Below are positions 1 to 10,088 of a DNA stretch of 53,859 bases, one piece after another. Source of the DNA: an uncultured Robiginitomaculum sp. GTDB lineage: Bacteria; Pseudomonadota; Alphaproteobacteria; Caulobacterales; Maricaulaceae. The notes under the pieces were generated by a model that saw nothing but the letters and a program-made list of their open reading frames with translations, did no database searches and was not told where the DNA came from. The DNA is taken from contig CALLVD010000019.1 of the NCBI GenBank assembly GCA_938010385.1, forward strand, positions 1 through 53,859, in the 5' to 3' direction. A program made the translations under genes and the position numbers. Each line of letters opens with the position of its first letter. Position 1 is the first letter of the stretch.

Positions 1-162
1 ACGGTTGAGGTAGAGCTAAAAAGCGATTACGCGCCCGGTGACCGGGTTATCCGCATTGACATTGATGACCGCCTGATGATTTTGCAGGTGCGCGAAACGG
101 TCGGCGGATATGCGATTTATTATCGCGGCGCGAACTTGGACGTGACGCTACAACGGCAATAA
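1..162 (+). CDS. C-terminal end of an unidentified protein (5' end outside window)
   Basis: An open frame runs from the first base to TAA at 160-162 and gives 53 residues, starting TVEVELKSDYAPGDR and ending RGANLDVTLQRQ. The pattern of short beta strands with VGGYAIYYRGA weakly resembles the BT linker domain of propionyl-CoA carboxylase alpha subunits. In that family a biotin carboxyl carrier domain with an AMKM motif should follow, and here the gene stops. The family is therefore not secure. It converges on asd, and the stop codon touches the asd terminator. Confidence 0.55.
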   Translation, partial: TVEVELKSDYAPGDRVIRIDIDDRLMILQVRETVGGYAIYYRGANLDVTLQRQ

Positions 163-186
163 AAAAGCCGCCCCGAGAGGCGACCT
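161..186 (-). terminator. Rho-independent terminator of asd
   Basis: Read on the minus strand, GTCGCC and GGCGGC form a 6-bp stem (one G-U pair) around a TCTCGG loop and are followed directly by six T residues. It begins about 24 bases after the asd stop. It overlaps the stop codon of the incoming plus-strand gene. Confidence 0.75.
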
Positions 187-210
187 TTAAATTAAAATTG
201 CGCGTTGACC

Positions 211-1242
211 TTACGACGCCGGCAGGACCTTAACCAAGCCGCGATTAACCAGCGCTTCGGCGATTTGCACCGTGTTAAGCGCCGCGCCCTTGCGCAGATT
301 GTCAGAGACGCACCACATATTCAGCGTATTGTCTTGCGTAGAGTCTTCGCGGATGCGTGAAACATAGGTGGCAAATTCGCCGACGCATTCAATCGGCGTG
401 ATATAGCCGCCGTCTTCACGCTTATCGACGACCATCAGACCGGGGGCTTCGCGCAAAATATCGCGGGCGTCATCGGCGGACAGCTCGTTTTCAAACTCAA
501 TGTTGAGCGCTTCGGCGTGACCGACAAAGACGGGGACGCGAACGGCGGTTGCGGTGACTTTAATGGCCGGGTCGAGGATTTTCATGGTCTCAACCTTCAT
601 CTTCCACTCTTCTTTGGTGTCGCCGCTGTCCATAAAGACATCGATATGCGGGATGACATTAAAAGCAATTTGCTTTGTGAAATTGACGGGCGGGAAGGTG
701 TCTTGCGGATGGAAAACAGACTTGGTCTGCTCCCAAAGCTCGTCCATGTTCTTCTTACCGCCGCCGGAGACAGATTGGTAAGTCGAGACAACAACGCGCT
801 TAATCTTCGCCGCGTCATGGAGCGGCTTGAGCGCAACAACCATTTGAATGGTCGAGCAATTCGGATTGGCGATAATCCCTTTATGGGCATCTTTAACCGC
901 GTCGGCGTTCACTTCCGGCACAACTAATGGCACGTCCGGGTCCATGCGCCAGGCGCTGGAATTATCAATAACAATCGCGCCGGCTTTGGCGATAATCGGT
1001 GACCATTTTTTTGAAATGTCACCGCCTGCGCTCATCAGGCAGATATCGACTTTGGAAAAATCAAATTGCTCCAGATCGACGCATTTCAGCGTTTTGTCAC
1101 CAAAGCTGACTTCGCGGCCGACAGAACGGCGCGAGGCCACGGCGTAACATTCGCTGACGTCCAAATCTGATTCTGACAGAATTTCGAGCATCTCTGTGCC
1201 GACATTGCCTGTCGCGCCGACAATTGCGTAACGATAACCCAT
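211..1242 (-). CDS. asd: Aspartate-semialdehyde dehydrogenase
   Basis: This 343-residue enzyme reduces aspartyl phosphate to aspartate semialdehyde with NADPH, the branch point to lysine/diaminopimelate, threonine and methionine. The N-terminal Rossmann motif GATGNVG (residues 9-15) binds NADP. The catalytic cysteine is C129 in ANPNCST, and the motif STYQSVSGGGKK follows in the family's usual place. Length and start (MGYRYAIVGATG) fit the family. It is a single-gene unit with its own terminator downstream and faces away from the gene at 1330-1707 only by a short spacer, so co-transcription with that gene is possible. Confidence 0.96.
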   Translation of the reverse strand: MGYRYAIVGATGNVGTEMLEILSESDLDVSECYAVASRRSVGREVSFGDKTLKCVDLEQFDFSKVDICLMSAGGDISKKWSPIIAKAGAIVIDNSSAWRMDPDVPLVVPEVNADAVKDAHKGIIANPNCSTIQMVVALKPLHDAAKIKRVVVSTYQSVSGGGKKNMDELWEQTKSVFHPQDTFPPVNFTKQIAFNVIPHIDVFMDSGDTKEEWKMKVETMKILDPAIKVTATAVRVPVFVGHAEALNIEFENELSADDARDILREAPGLMVVDKREDGGYITPIECVGEFATYVSRIREDSTQDNTLNMWCVSDNLRKGAALNTVQIAEALVNRGLVKVLPAS

Positions 1243-1329
1243 AATGTGTCTCCCGGGGGATAGATAAAAACAGCGCGCCGTTTACGCTATGCGGCGCGCG
1301 GGTGCAATGGGTTTTGGACGGATTGAGCC

Positions 1330-1707
1330 TCAGCGCCGGCGGCCAAGCCACAAAACGCAGCCGAAAACTATCAATATGCCGATAACGCCGAATTCTAACA
1401 GGGATAATCCGGCGAAAACCGGCGTAAACAAAGCCTGCGCGCCGTCCGGCTGCGGCGCCCCCGGCTGCATGTAACGCTGGGCAAACACGCCGGCGGCCAC
1501 CAGCACCATAGCGGCAAGGACGCAGAGTTGAAGCAGCAGTGAGATAAAGCGAAAGTCCGATTTATCGGACTTTTTGCGCCGATCACGGGCGGCGCGGCTG
1601 CGGCGAAAAATACGCTCGGACGGGCGGCGGTACTCATTCGCGCTGACATAACGCCCGCGCGCATCGTCACTTGGCTCTTGCTGCGGTTTAGATTCTTCTG
1701 AACTCAT
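1330..1707 (-). CDS. Small two-helix membrane protein, unknown function
   Basis: The 125-residue product has a charged N-terminal half (residues 1-52, many Arg, Lys, Glu; for example RRSRAARDRRKK) and two hydrophobic helices at about 54-76 and 94-119, ending in GRRR. The positive-inside rule places both ends in the cytoplasm, with the PGAPQPDGAQ loop in the periplasm. I recognise no family. It is divergent from the secreted-protein gene at 1757 and lies upstream of asd in the same direction. Confidence 0.7.
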   Translation of the reverse strand: MSSEESKPQQEPSDDARGRYVSANEYRRPSERIFRRSRAARDRRKKSDKSDFRFISLLLQLCVLAAMVLVAAGVFAQRYMQPGAPQPDGAQALFTPVFAGLSLLEFGVIGILIVFGCVLWLGRRR

Positions 1708-1756
1708 ATGCGCGAAACTCTTGCAAAAGGGCGGGCGGGCGTTGCACTCTATATGT

Positions 1757-2263
1757 ATGTCAAATGCTCCTGTTACAATGCGCGGCCGCGCTTTTCTGAT
1801 TTCTGCTTTGATTGTCGCGCTCGCGCCGGTCTCCGGCGCGCAGATGATAAATCCTGACGGCGATAATTATTTAAACGGTCAAGAGCTGACGCAACTGTCC
1901 GGTGACAGCCTGACAGCAGCCTTTGCCGGAAAAACCCATCACGGCACGTATAAGACTACGCGCCAGCGCACCGGGACAAATCAGTTTCGCGAAACCACAG
2001 CGGCAGACGGAACAACCGATTATAAAGAAGGCGATATGCGGATTTCCGGCATATGGCGCGTCTTTGATGATCAGATTTGCTATCAATATAAAAGCGACGA
2101 AGTGCCCGGCGTGCACTGTTTCAATATCTTTGAAGCCGGCACTTGCCTTTACGGCTATGATCCGTCCGTTGTCGGACCGAACGGGCCGCTTAACGCCAAT
2201 TTTTGGAGCGTAAAATCTCTGCGCCAGGGCGATATCAGCACATGCGATGATTTAATCGGCTAG
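1757..2263 (+). CDS. Secreted protein with a DUF995-like pattern
   Basis: The frame is open further upstream, but ATG at 1757 (or 1778) places a clean signal peptide at the N-terminus: [21 protein letters not shown], cleaved after SGA. The mature part (about 140 residues) contains [14 protein letters not shown], a [28 protein letters not shown] segment and four cysteines. The order 'gain of a switch strand, substrate-like GT, then W-x-V-x-D-D-x-x-C' resembles DUF995 periplasmic proteins, but this is recognition by eye. The stop codon shares the CTAG at 2260-2263 with the convergent histidine kinase gene. Confidence 0.7.
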   Translation: MSNAPVTMRGRAFLISALIVALAPVSGAQMINPDGDNYLNGQELTQLSGDSLTAAFAGKTHHGTYKTTRQRTGTNQFRETTAADGTTDYKEGDMRISGIWRVFDDQICYQYKSDEVPGVHCFNIFEAGTCLYGYDPSVVGPNGPLNANFWSVKSLRQGDISTCDDLIG

Positions 2264-3651
2264 GCGGCGCGAAACGGTATCTCGTCGTCCCTTTGCGGCA
2301 AAGTTTCGGTGTTGCTCTGCGGCGCGGCCGTTGTGAGGCTAAACGAGAACATAGAGCCTTGCCCCGGCGTGCTTTGCACGGTCATTTGCCCGCCCATGAC
2401 CTGAATAAACTCTTTAGAAATGGTCAGGCCTAATCCTGTGCCGTCCGTACCGCGTGACAGCTCCGTTTCAATTTGCTCAAACCGCTCAAAAATCTTAGGC
2501 AGATCGTCTTTTGCAATGCCGATGCCCGTATCCTGAACGCAGACGAAAAGCTCCCAGCTGCCGGGGCTTGCGGCGTGCGGACGTCCGTTCACCCAGACTT
2601 TAACATGCCCCTCGCGGGTAAACTTGATCGCATTGCCGATAAGATTGTTCATGATTTGGCGCAGGCGGCCGGCATCCCCGATGATTACGGGCGGTACATG
2701 CGGCGCGTAATTCAGCTCCAGCGCGATGCTTTTCTTAACCGCCGCCGGCAGGTGCAGGGCAATCAGCGATGTAATCAGCGCGTTCAGATCCAGCGGCGCT
2801 GAGTCTAATTTAATTTTTCCGGCATCAATTTTCGAAATATCCAAAATGTCGTTAATAATTGAAACTAGGCTGCGGCTGCTTTTGGCGACAATTTCTGCAT
2901 AGCTTCGCTGGGTTGAATCCAGTTTCGTTTTTACCAAAAGCTCACTCATGCCGATAACGCCGTTCAGCGGCGTGCGCAGTTCATGGCTCATATTGGCTAA
3001 AAATTGTGATTTTGCCGCATCGGCCTGACGGGCTTTTTCTGCGGCTGTCTCAAGGCCGTCAAACAGGCTGAACATGTTATAGCTGGACATGCCCACAATC
3101 GTGGCAATCAAAAACAACCCAAGCATAGATTGGACCAAGCGCTGAAAAATTCGGGTCGCGTTAAGGGCAGGGTCCAGATAAATCTGGGGCGGGGCATTCA
3201 CTGAGACTGAGTAAAGCGCCAGCAGCAGCCCCATAGCCATGGCCGTATAGACGATGACGGCTCGCCAACCGGCAACAAGTCCTGACATAATAGACCCTGA
3301 AATAATCAGCGGCAGCAGGGCCGAGTTAATCCCGGTTTGTCCGTCGATGACAGCTGAGGCCCATATGCCGCCAAAAATCAGCAGTGAGTAGATTGCGGCA
3401 TAGACGCTGAAACGCTTGTAATACCGCAGGGCGTGGATTGTCGCGATAACCAGAACAACCGCTGCGCTTGAAACATGATTATCAAATGACCAGCGGCCAT
3501 AGGATTTATACATAACAAACTGATTAACAATCTGGGTCAGAACAAAGGCCCAGCCGATAATATATATGCCGCGTGCGCGCAGCAGATCGCTTGAACTCTC
3601 CAGAGTATCCAAGCGTAAAAATCGCTCATATTTTGTCAGCCAAGGCGACAT
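2260..3651 (-). CDS. Membrane sensor histidine kinase (no receiver domain)
   Basis: The protein has 463 residues. Residues 28-190 hold about six hydrophobic segments with only short loops, so sensing is probably by the membrane domain itself. A short linker leads to the HisKA motif [10 protein letters not shown] with phospho-acceptor H223. The ATPase domain follows with N box ([10 protein letters not shown]), G1 (DTGIGI) and G2 (GTGLGLTI). The architecture matches the kinase part of hybrid kinases, yet no receiver domain and no response regulator gene lie nearby, so the partner is unknown. It is a single gene between rplS and the secreted-protein gene. Confidence 0.9.
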   Translation of the reverse strand: MSPWLTKYERFLRLDTLESSSDLLRARGIYIIGWAFVLTQIVNQFVMYKSYGRWSFDNHVSSAAVVLVIATIHALRYYKRFSVYAAIYSLLIFGGIWASAVIDGQTGINSALLPLIISGSIMSGLVAGWRAVIVYTAMAMGLLLALYSVSVNAPPQIYLDPALNATRIFQRLVQSMLGLFLIATIVGMSSYNMFSLFDGLETAAEKARQADAAKSQFLANMSHELRTPLNGVIGMSELLVKTKLDSTQRSYAEIVAKSSRSLVSIINDILDISKIDAGKIKLDSAPLDLNALITSLIALHLPAAVKKSIALELNYAPHVPPVIIGDAGRLRQIMNNLIGNAIKFTREGHVKVWVNGRPHAASPGSWELFVCVQDTGIGIAKDDLPKIFERFEQIETELSRGTDGTGLGLTISKEFIQVMGGQMTVQSTPGQGSMFSFSLTTAAPQSNTETLPQRDDEIPFRAA

Positions 3652-3727
3652 ACATTCCTACCCCACTCACGCTAAAGCGCCGAACTGAACATAGGCAAAA
3701 AGGGTCAATAAGCGTTTAATCCGGTCC

Positions 3728-3759
3728 AAAAAAAAGCCCCCGCTGTATGCGAGGGCTTG
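3728..3759 (-). terminator. Rho-independent terminator of trmD-rplS
   Basis: On the minus strand AAGCCCTCGC and GCGGGGGCTT pair around ATACA, followed by a run of eight T residues. It lies about 22 bases after the rplS stop. Confidence 0.85.
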
Positions 3760-3781
3760 AAAGCTTTATTGCTGTAAGCGC

Positions 3782-4201
3782 TTAGCTGTCTTTTTTCACG
3801 CGCTGCTCACCTTTTTTGCGGGCCGCGACAATGCCGCGTCCTGTCGTGCGTTCTGCGATACGCGCAGACTTACCGCGGCGGTCGCGAAGATAGTAAAGCT
3901 TGGCGCGGCGGACTTTACCTTTGCGCTTAACAACAATTTCTTCGACCAGCGGAGAATAGACAGGGAAAACGCGCTCGACGCCTTCACCATAGGAGATTTT
4001 GCGAACCGTGAACGCCTCATTAAGGCCGGCGCCGGAGCGGGCGATACAAACGCCTTCAAACGCCTGAAGACGGGTGCGTGAGCCCTCGGTAATGCGGACC
4101 TGTACGGTCAGCGTGTCGCCTGCGGAAAAATCAGGGATAACTTTACCTGATTCCAGTAAGCGGGCCTCTTCGGCTTTGTTCAATTTTTCAATGACGTTCA
4201 T
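3782..4201 (-). CDS. rplS: 50S ribosomal protein L19
   Basis: L19 is a large-subunit protein at the interface with the small subunit. The 139-residue product carries the family landmarks [28 protein letters not shown] and [15 protein letters not shown]. The C-terminal tail is basic and about 20 residues longer than in E. coli, which is common in alphaproteobacteria. Its ATG overlaps the trmD stop as ATGA (4198-4201), so the two are translationally coupled. A strong terminator follows. Confidence 0.97.
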   Translation of the reverse strand: MNVIEKLNKAEEARLLESGKVIPDFSAGDTLTVQVRITEGSRTRLQAFEGVCIARSGAGLNEAFTVRKISYGEGVERVFPVYSPLVEEIVVKRKGKVRRAKLYYLRDRRGKSARIAERTTGRGIVAARKKGEQRVKKDS

Positions 4202-4920
4202 TTTCCGTCTCCTGTTTTGCGCATGTAAGCCTTATAAAGGTCAGGCCTGCGCGCCTTAGTTGTCTCAATCTGTTTGTCTTTCCGCCAGTCGGCAATCGCC
4301 TTGTGGTTTCCGGACCGCAGAACATCAGGAATTGTCCGTCCGTTCCATTTGGCCGGCTTGGCGTAGAGCGGGTACTCCAGCAAGCCGTCTTCAAAACTCT
4401 CATCAACGGTTGAGTCTGCCGCGCCTAATACGCCCGGCAATAATCGCACGCAAGCCTCGACGAGCGCTTGTGCGGCGATCTCTCCGCCGGCGAGTACAAA
4501 ATCGCCGATGCAGACCTCTTCCATTTCATACGCGTCGATGACGCGTTCATCCAGCCCTTCAAAGCGTCCGCAAAACACAATAACCCCCGGGCCGGTCGCC
4601 AGCTCTCTGACACGTTTCTGTGTCAACGGCGCCCCGCGCGGGGTTAAGTAGATCAGCGGTCGCCCGTTTCGGGCCACACTTTCTATCGCTTTTCCCGCTA
4701 CGTCAGCCCGCAGCACCATTCCGGGGCCGCCGCCGGCAGGGGTATCATCGACAGAGCGGTGCTTATTAGACGAAAAATCGCGTATGTCCACCACATCTGA
4801 CGTCCAAATGTGATTCTTTTGCGCTGCGCCGATGACAGACACGTCCAGCACGCCGGGAAAAGCGTCCGGGAACAGGGTCAGGGCTGTCATATGCCACGGG
4901 TTTTGCACGTCTTGCGTCAT
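4198..4920 (-). CDS. trmD: tRNA (guanine(37)-N1)-methyltransferase
   Basis: TrmD uses S-adenosylmethionine to methylate G37 next to the anticodon, preventing +1 frameshifting. The SPOUT knot motifs are present: [22 protein letters not shown] and GDFVLAGGE. Of 240 residues, the first ten ([10 protein letters not shown]) precede the usual family start ([11 protein letters not shown]), so ATG at 4890 is a credible alternative start. It is coupled to rplS downstream. Upstream lies oxyR (51 bases away) instead of the usual rimM. Confidence 0.96.
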   Translation of the reverse strand: MTQDVQNPWHMTALTLFPDAFPGVLDVSVIGAAQKNHIWTSDVVDIRDFSSNKHRSVDDTPAGGGPGMVLRADVAGKAIESVARNGRPLIYLTPRGAPLTQKRVRELATGPGVIVFCGRFEGLDERVIDAYEMEEVCIGDFVLAGGEIAAQALVEACVRLLPGVLGAADSTVDESFEDGLLEYPLYAKPAKWNGRTIPDVLRSGNHKAIADWRKDKQIETTKARRPDLYKAYMRKTGDGK

Positions 4921-4971
4921 GGCCGCGCGTTTAGCGGACTCCCGACCTAAAAGAAAGGGCGCAGCTGCGGC

Positions 4972-5877
4972 TCAGCCTACAGGCTGCACGCCCTCCGGCA
5001 GATTGGCACATATAACGCCGCCAATCATGTCGAGCAGTTTTTGCCGCGGAAAGGTCTTGCGATAGGTCAGGAAGATACGCCGACTGGCGCCGTGATCGCT
5101 CAGCCTTTGCGTCAGCACGCCTCCGATTGCCGTTTGTCCGGCGAGGGCCATCGCCGGGACTAAGGTAATGCCCTGCCCGGCAACAACCATATTGACCAAG
5201 GTCGACAGACTTGTCGCCTGAATGGCGCGAGCCTCCGGCGCGGCGTTGATTTTGCAAACGTCCAGCGCTTGGTCTCTGAAACAATGGCCTTCCGTCAGCA
5301 AAAGCAGTTCGTCCTCCGGCAAGTCGCTTGTATGAATAGCGTCAATCATGCGCAGCTTGTGCGCGTCCGGATAGATGACCCAAAACGGCTCATCATAAAG
5401 CGCGATAGCGCTGAGCCGCGAATCCTCCGGCGGTGTGGCCAGAATGGCGGCGTCCAAATCCCCGTCATGAAGGGCCTCAATCAGGCGATCTGTGATGTCC
5501 TCCATAAAATTGAGCCGCAGCTCCGGAAGGGCCTGCCGGCTTTGGCGAACAAAGTGTGGGACCAGATAGGGCGCAATGGTCGGGATGAAGCCCAGCCTAA
5601 ACTGCCCGCCCAGCGGATCGCGGGCTGTTTCGGCCAAGGTTCTGATGTTGCCGATAACATCCAAAGCATTATCAGCAAGGGCGACAATATCTTTGCCGAC
5701 ATTTGTAATGCGCACAGAACGATTATCGCGTTCAAATAAGGTTACGCCCAGCTCGGTCTCCAGCTTTTTGATTTGTCCGGAGAGCGTCGGCTGGCTGACA
5801 TGGCAATGTTCCGCCGCGCGGCCGAAATGCTTAAATCTGGCCACAGCGCGGATATAGGTCAGGTCTCTAATGTTCAT
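4972..5877 (-). CDS. oxyR: Hydrogen peroxide-sensing LysR-type regulator OxyR
   Basis: The 301-residue protein has a LysR helix-turn-helix at 1-60 (FGRAAEHCHVSQPTLSGQIKKLE) and an effector domain. The two redox cysteines fall at C199 and C208 in GHCFRDQALDVC, the same numbering and spacing as E. coli OxyR, where H2O2 forms a disulfide between them. Divergent katG supports the role. A dyad-symmetric LysR-type site begins within the start codon, which implies autorepression. Co-directional trmD begins 51 bases after the stop with no visible terminator between them, so some read-through into trmD-rplS is possible. Confidence 0.94.
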   Translation of the reverse strand: MNIRDLTYIRAVARFKHFGRAAEHCHVSQPTLSGQIKKLETELGVTLFERDNRSVRITNVGKDIVALADNALDVIGNIRTLAETARDPLGGQFRLGFIPTIAPYLVPHFVRQSRQALPELRLNFMEDITDRLIEALHDGDLDAAILATPPEDSRLSAIALYDEPFWVIYPDAHKLRMIDAIHTSDLPEDELLLLTEGHCFRDQALDVCKINAAPEARAIQATSLSTLVNMVVAGQGITLVPAMALAGQTAIGGVLTQRLSDHGASRRIFLTYRKTFPRQKLLDMIGGVICANLPEGVQPVG

Positions 5878-5912
5878 AGGCTATGCCTATCGCAATTATC
5901 AAAACAATCAAT
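5876..5912. promoter_or_regulatory. Probable OxyR binding site in the oxyR-katG divergent region
   Basis: ATAG (5876)-N7-CTAT (5887)-N7-ATCA (5898)-N7-CAAT (5909) follows the four-element spacing of the OxyR consensus; the first half is exact and is a perfect dyad (ATAGGC-TAT-GCCTAT, 5876-5890, T-N11-A), the second half matches partly. The first element overlaps the oxyR start codon (5875-5877). Position fits repression of oxyR and activation of katG. Confidence 0.65.
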
Positions 5913-5929
5913 TATGAAAATGATTAAAC

Positions 5930-5960
5930 TTGCGCTTTAATGAGTGCTTGGGAACATAAA
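5930..5960 (+). promoter_or_regulatory. Candidate katG promoter
   Basis: TTGCGC at 5930-5935 and ACATAA at 5954-5959 are spaced 18 bases apart, about 18 bases downstream of the OxyR-type site and 50 bases before the katG ATG. The match to sigma-70 elements is only moderate. Confidence 0.3.
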
Positions 5961-5995
5961 GTGGCTGAGACGGTTCGGCTTTGGAACACATCTGA

Positions 5996-8182
<2,187 letters not shown>

Positions 8183-8207
8183 GCCTTATCAAATCGCCAA
8201 CACATTA

Positions 8208-8238
8208 CGGCCGGGAGTTTTCTCCCGGCCGTTTTTTT
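8208..8238 (+). terminator. Rho-independent terminator of katG
   Basis: A perfect 10-bp stem CGGCCGGGAG/CTCCCGGCCG with a TTTT loop is followed by seven T residues, 26 bases after the katG stop. Confidence 0.95.
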
Positions 8239-8259
8239 ATCCCGTAAAAATAAAACGGA

Positions 8260-8802
8260 TCATGTGTCGCGATCTTCATCGCCTTCAATCTCTTCCGGCG
8301 GATCAATGACGACCTTTCCGCCCGTAATGTCTACAACAGGAACGGCGAGCTTTGTGAACGGCAAAAGCCAATCTTTCTCGCCGGGGCTTTGAATTTCCAA
8401 AAGGTCGCCGGCGCCGAAATCATGCACGGCTTTAATGCGGCCGCGCGGGCTGCCGTCGCGCATTTCCACAGACAGGCCGACCAAATCGGTCAGATAGAAC
8501 TCGTCCTCCTCCGGCTGGGGTAAGCGGCTGCGCGGTACATAAAGCTTGGTAGATTTCATCGCTTCGGCTTGCTCTCGGGTCGTAACCTGTTTGGCCGTCA
8601 CGGCGAGGGCATTTTTAACCGTGCGCGATTTAATGATTGTCAGAACGGCTGCGCCTTTCGCGTCGAGAAGCGGGCCATAGCTCAGGCAGGCGTCCGGCTC
8701 GGCGGTGAAGGATTTCAATTTTACCTCACCGCGCACGCCAAATGCGCCGGCAATGGCGGCCACTAAAATCAGCGGGTCATCAGATTGGTCAGGTTTGCTC
8801 AT
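8260..8802 (-). CDS. rimM: Ribosome maturation factor RimM
   Basis: RimM binds S19 and helps assemble the 30S head. The 180-residue protein begins with the RimM N-terminal barrel (LVAAIAGAFGVRGEVKLKSFT, about 11-31) and ends with a PRC-barrel (FYLTDLVGLSVEM ... GAGDLLEI ... LLPFTKLAVPVVDI). The usual order rpsP-rimM-trmD-rplS is broken: katG and oxyR lie between rimM and trmD, and no rpsP is seen next to it. The C-terminal tail is acidic (PPEEIEGDEDRDT). Confidence 0.95.
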   Translation of the reverse strand: MSKPDQSDDPLILVAAIAGAFGVRGEVKLKSFTAEPDACLSYGPLLDAKGAAVLTIIKSRTVKNALAVTAKQVTTREQAEAMKSTKLYVPRSRLPQPEEDEFYLTDLVGLSVEMRDGSPRGRIKAVHDFGAGDLLEIQSPGEKDWLLPFTKLAVPVVDITGGKVVIDPPEEIEGDEDRDT

Positions 8803-8868
8803 GGGCGCGGTGTATCGCGCAGGCGCGCCCGGCGCAACCGGCTTTGCCCCGCGCGCCGGCGCGGGGAA

Positions 8869-8900
8869 TAAAAAAGGCGCCTCCGCTTGGGAGACGCCTT
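8869..8900 (-). terminator. Rho-independent terminator of the DUF937 gene
   Basis: On the minus strand AAGGCG-T-CTCC and GGAG-G-CGCCTT pair with one mismatch around a short loop and are followed by six T residues, about 22 bases after the stop at 8923. Confidence 0.8.
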
Positions 8901-8922
8901 AATAAAGGAAAGCTGCGCCGGC

Positions 8923-9324
8923 CTAGAAGAGTTTTTTGGCCATGCCGGCCAATCCGCCGACGCCGCCCACGGAGTCTAAAAGCGAGCCGCCATTGCTGGA
9001 TTTGTCAATCAATTGCGGCAGGGCATCTTTCAGGCCGTCAAGCAGAGAGCCTTCATCGGTTCCAAGCTGACTTGCCGCCTGCGCAACCTGATCCGGGCCT
9101 AAGACCTCTTTCAGTTGCTCCGGAGAAATTTCGGCATTGTCGCCGTCACCCAGCCAAGACGAGGCAATGTCGCCAAGGCCTTTTTCTTTCATGCCGCTGA
9201 CGAGGCCTCCAAGATCGGCTTTTTCGCCGCCGCCAATCAAGCTGTCCATAACGCCGCCGATTGCACCGCTGTCAGCGCCGAGTTTTTTCGCCAACATATC
9301 TTTAGCCAAGTTCATTAAGTTCAT
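8923..9324 (-). CDS. YidB/DUF937 family protein
   Basis: The 133-residue product is rich in Gly, Leu and Ser. It contains the DUF937 core GLGDIASSWLGDGDNAEISP followed by EQLKEVLG, which in YidB-like proteins has the form GLG-x-x-x-x-SWLG-x-G-x-N-x-x-ISP. The function of the family is unknown. There is no signal peptide. It is a single gene with its own terminator, upstream of rimM on the same strand. Confidence 0.85.
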   Translation of the reverse strand: MNLMNLAKDMLAKKLGADSGAIGGVMDSLIGGGEKADLGGLVSGMKEKGLGDIASSWLGDGDNAEISPEQLKEVLGPDQVAQAASQLGTDEGSLLDGLKDALPQLIDKSSNGGSLLDSVGGVGGLAGMAKKLF

Positions 9325-9481
9325 AGGTCTTTTCTCCGTTAGGGTTGATGCACGCAGTCTGCCCTAATGTTTCTGAATGCGTATTGAACGGTTTGTCGGC
9401 GGCCGGGCCTCGACTGTATTTCGTTCGGGCGCGGTTCAGCTAAGTGTGATAGCTTAAAAATTGAATAACCGGAGACCTGAT

Positions 9482-9940
9482 ATGCCCAATGCTGTCTTTA
9501 AAACACTCTGTCTTGCGCCCGCTCTAGCACTCGCCCCGGCCGCTTTTGCCCATGAGATTGAAGCGCCCGCAAAAACGCCGGCGCAAATAAAGCCGTTAAG
9601 CCAAGCTGACATTGCGCAAATACAGGCGCAAATGCCGGACTTTAATAAGATGATGGCGGGCCTTCAGACTTTGATGCAGGACGAAAAATTGCAAGGCAGT
9701 ATGAAATCAGCCCTCGGCGCGATGTCCGGGGCAATGGACGGTGCTGATTTGAAAGCCAAAACGGATAACGGCATGCCTGACTTTAACGCCTTGACCGGCG
9801 TTATGCTCTCAATGATGGGCGATGAGCAGGTCATGGGTAAAATGCTCGAAACGCTTGAGCCGATGCAGGAGGCACTGCCGAAAATTATGCAAGATGCCAT
9901 GCCTCAAACGCAGGTTCCTGAAGTGCAGCCCGAGAACTGA
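9482..9940 (+). CDS. Small secreted, methionine-rich protein
   Basis: ATG at 9482 follows GGAG (9471-9474); an in-frame TTG at 9461 is less likely. The 152-residue product has a signal peptide (LCLAPALALAPAAFAHE) cut after AFA. The mature part is helical, with about 20 Met residues arranged in FNKMMAGLQTLMQDEKLQG-type segments, and repeats of the form M-x-x-x-L-x-x-M. I know no named family. A metal-binding or helical bundle role is imaginable but unsupported. It is 148 bases upstream of the sortase-target gene, on the same strand. Confidence 0.75.
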   Translation: MPNAVFKTLCLAPALALAPAAFAHEIEAPAKTPAQIKPLSQADIAQIQAQMPDFNKMMAGLQTLMQDEKLQGSMKSALGAMSGAMDGADLKAKTDNGMPDFNALTGVMLSMMGDEQVMGKMLETLEPMQEALPKIMQDAMPQTQVPEVQPEN

Positions 9941-10088
9941 CCGGTCGCAATTACGGCAGCTTCGCGTCAGGCTCGGGGCAAATTTGAAACATTACGGCGA
10001 GATTGCCGCCATATAATCTTAATCACGCCGCACGCTCGGCACAGTCACATTTTATGAAAGCTCCATCACTTTAACGGCGGAGGCTTTC

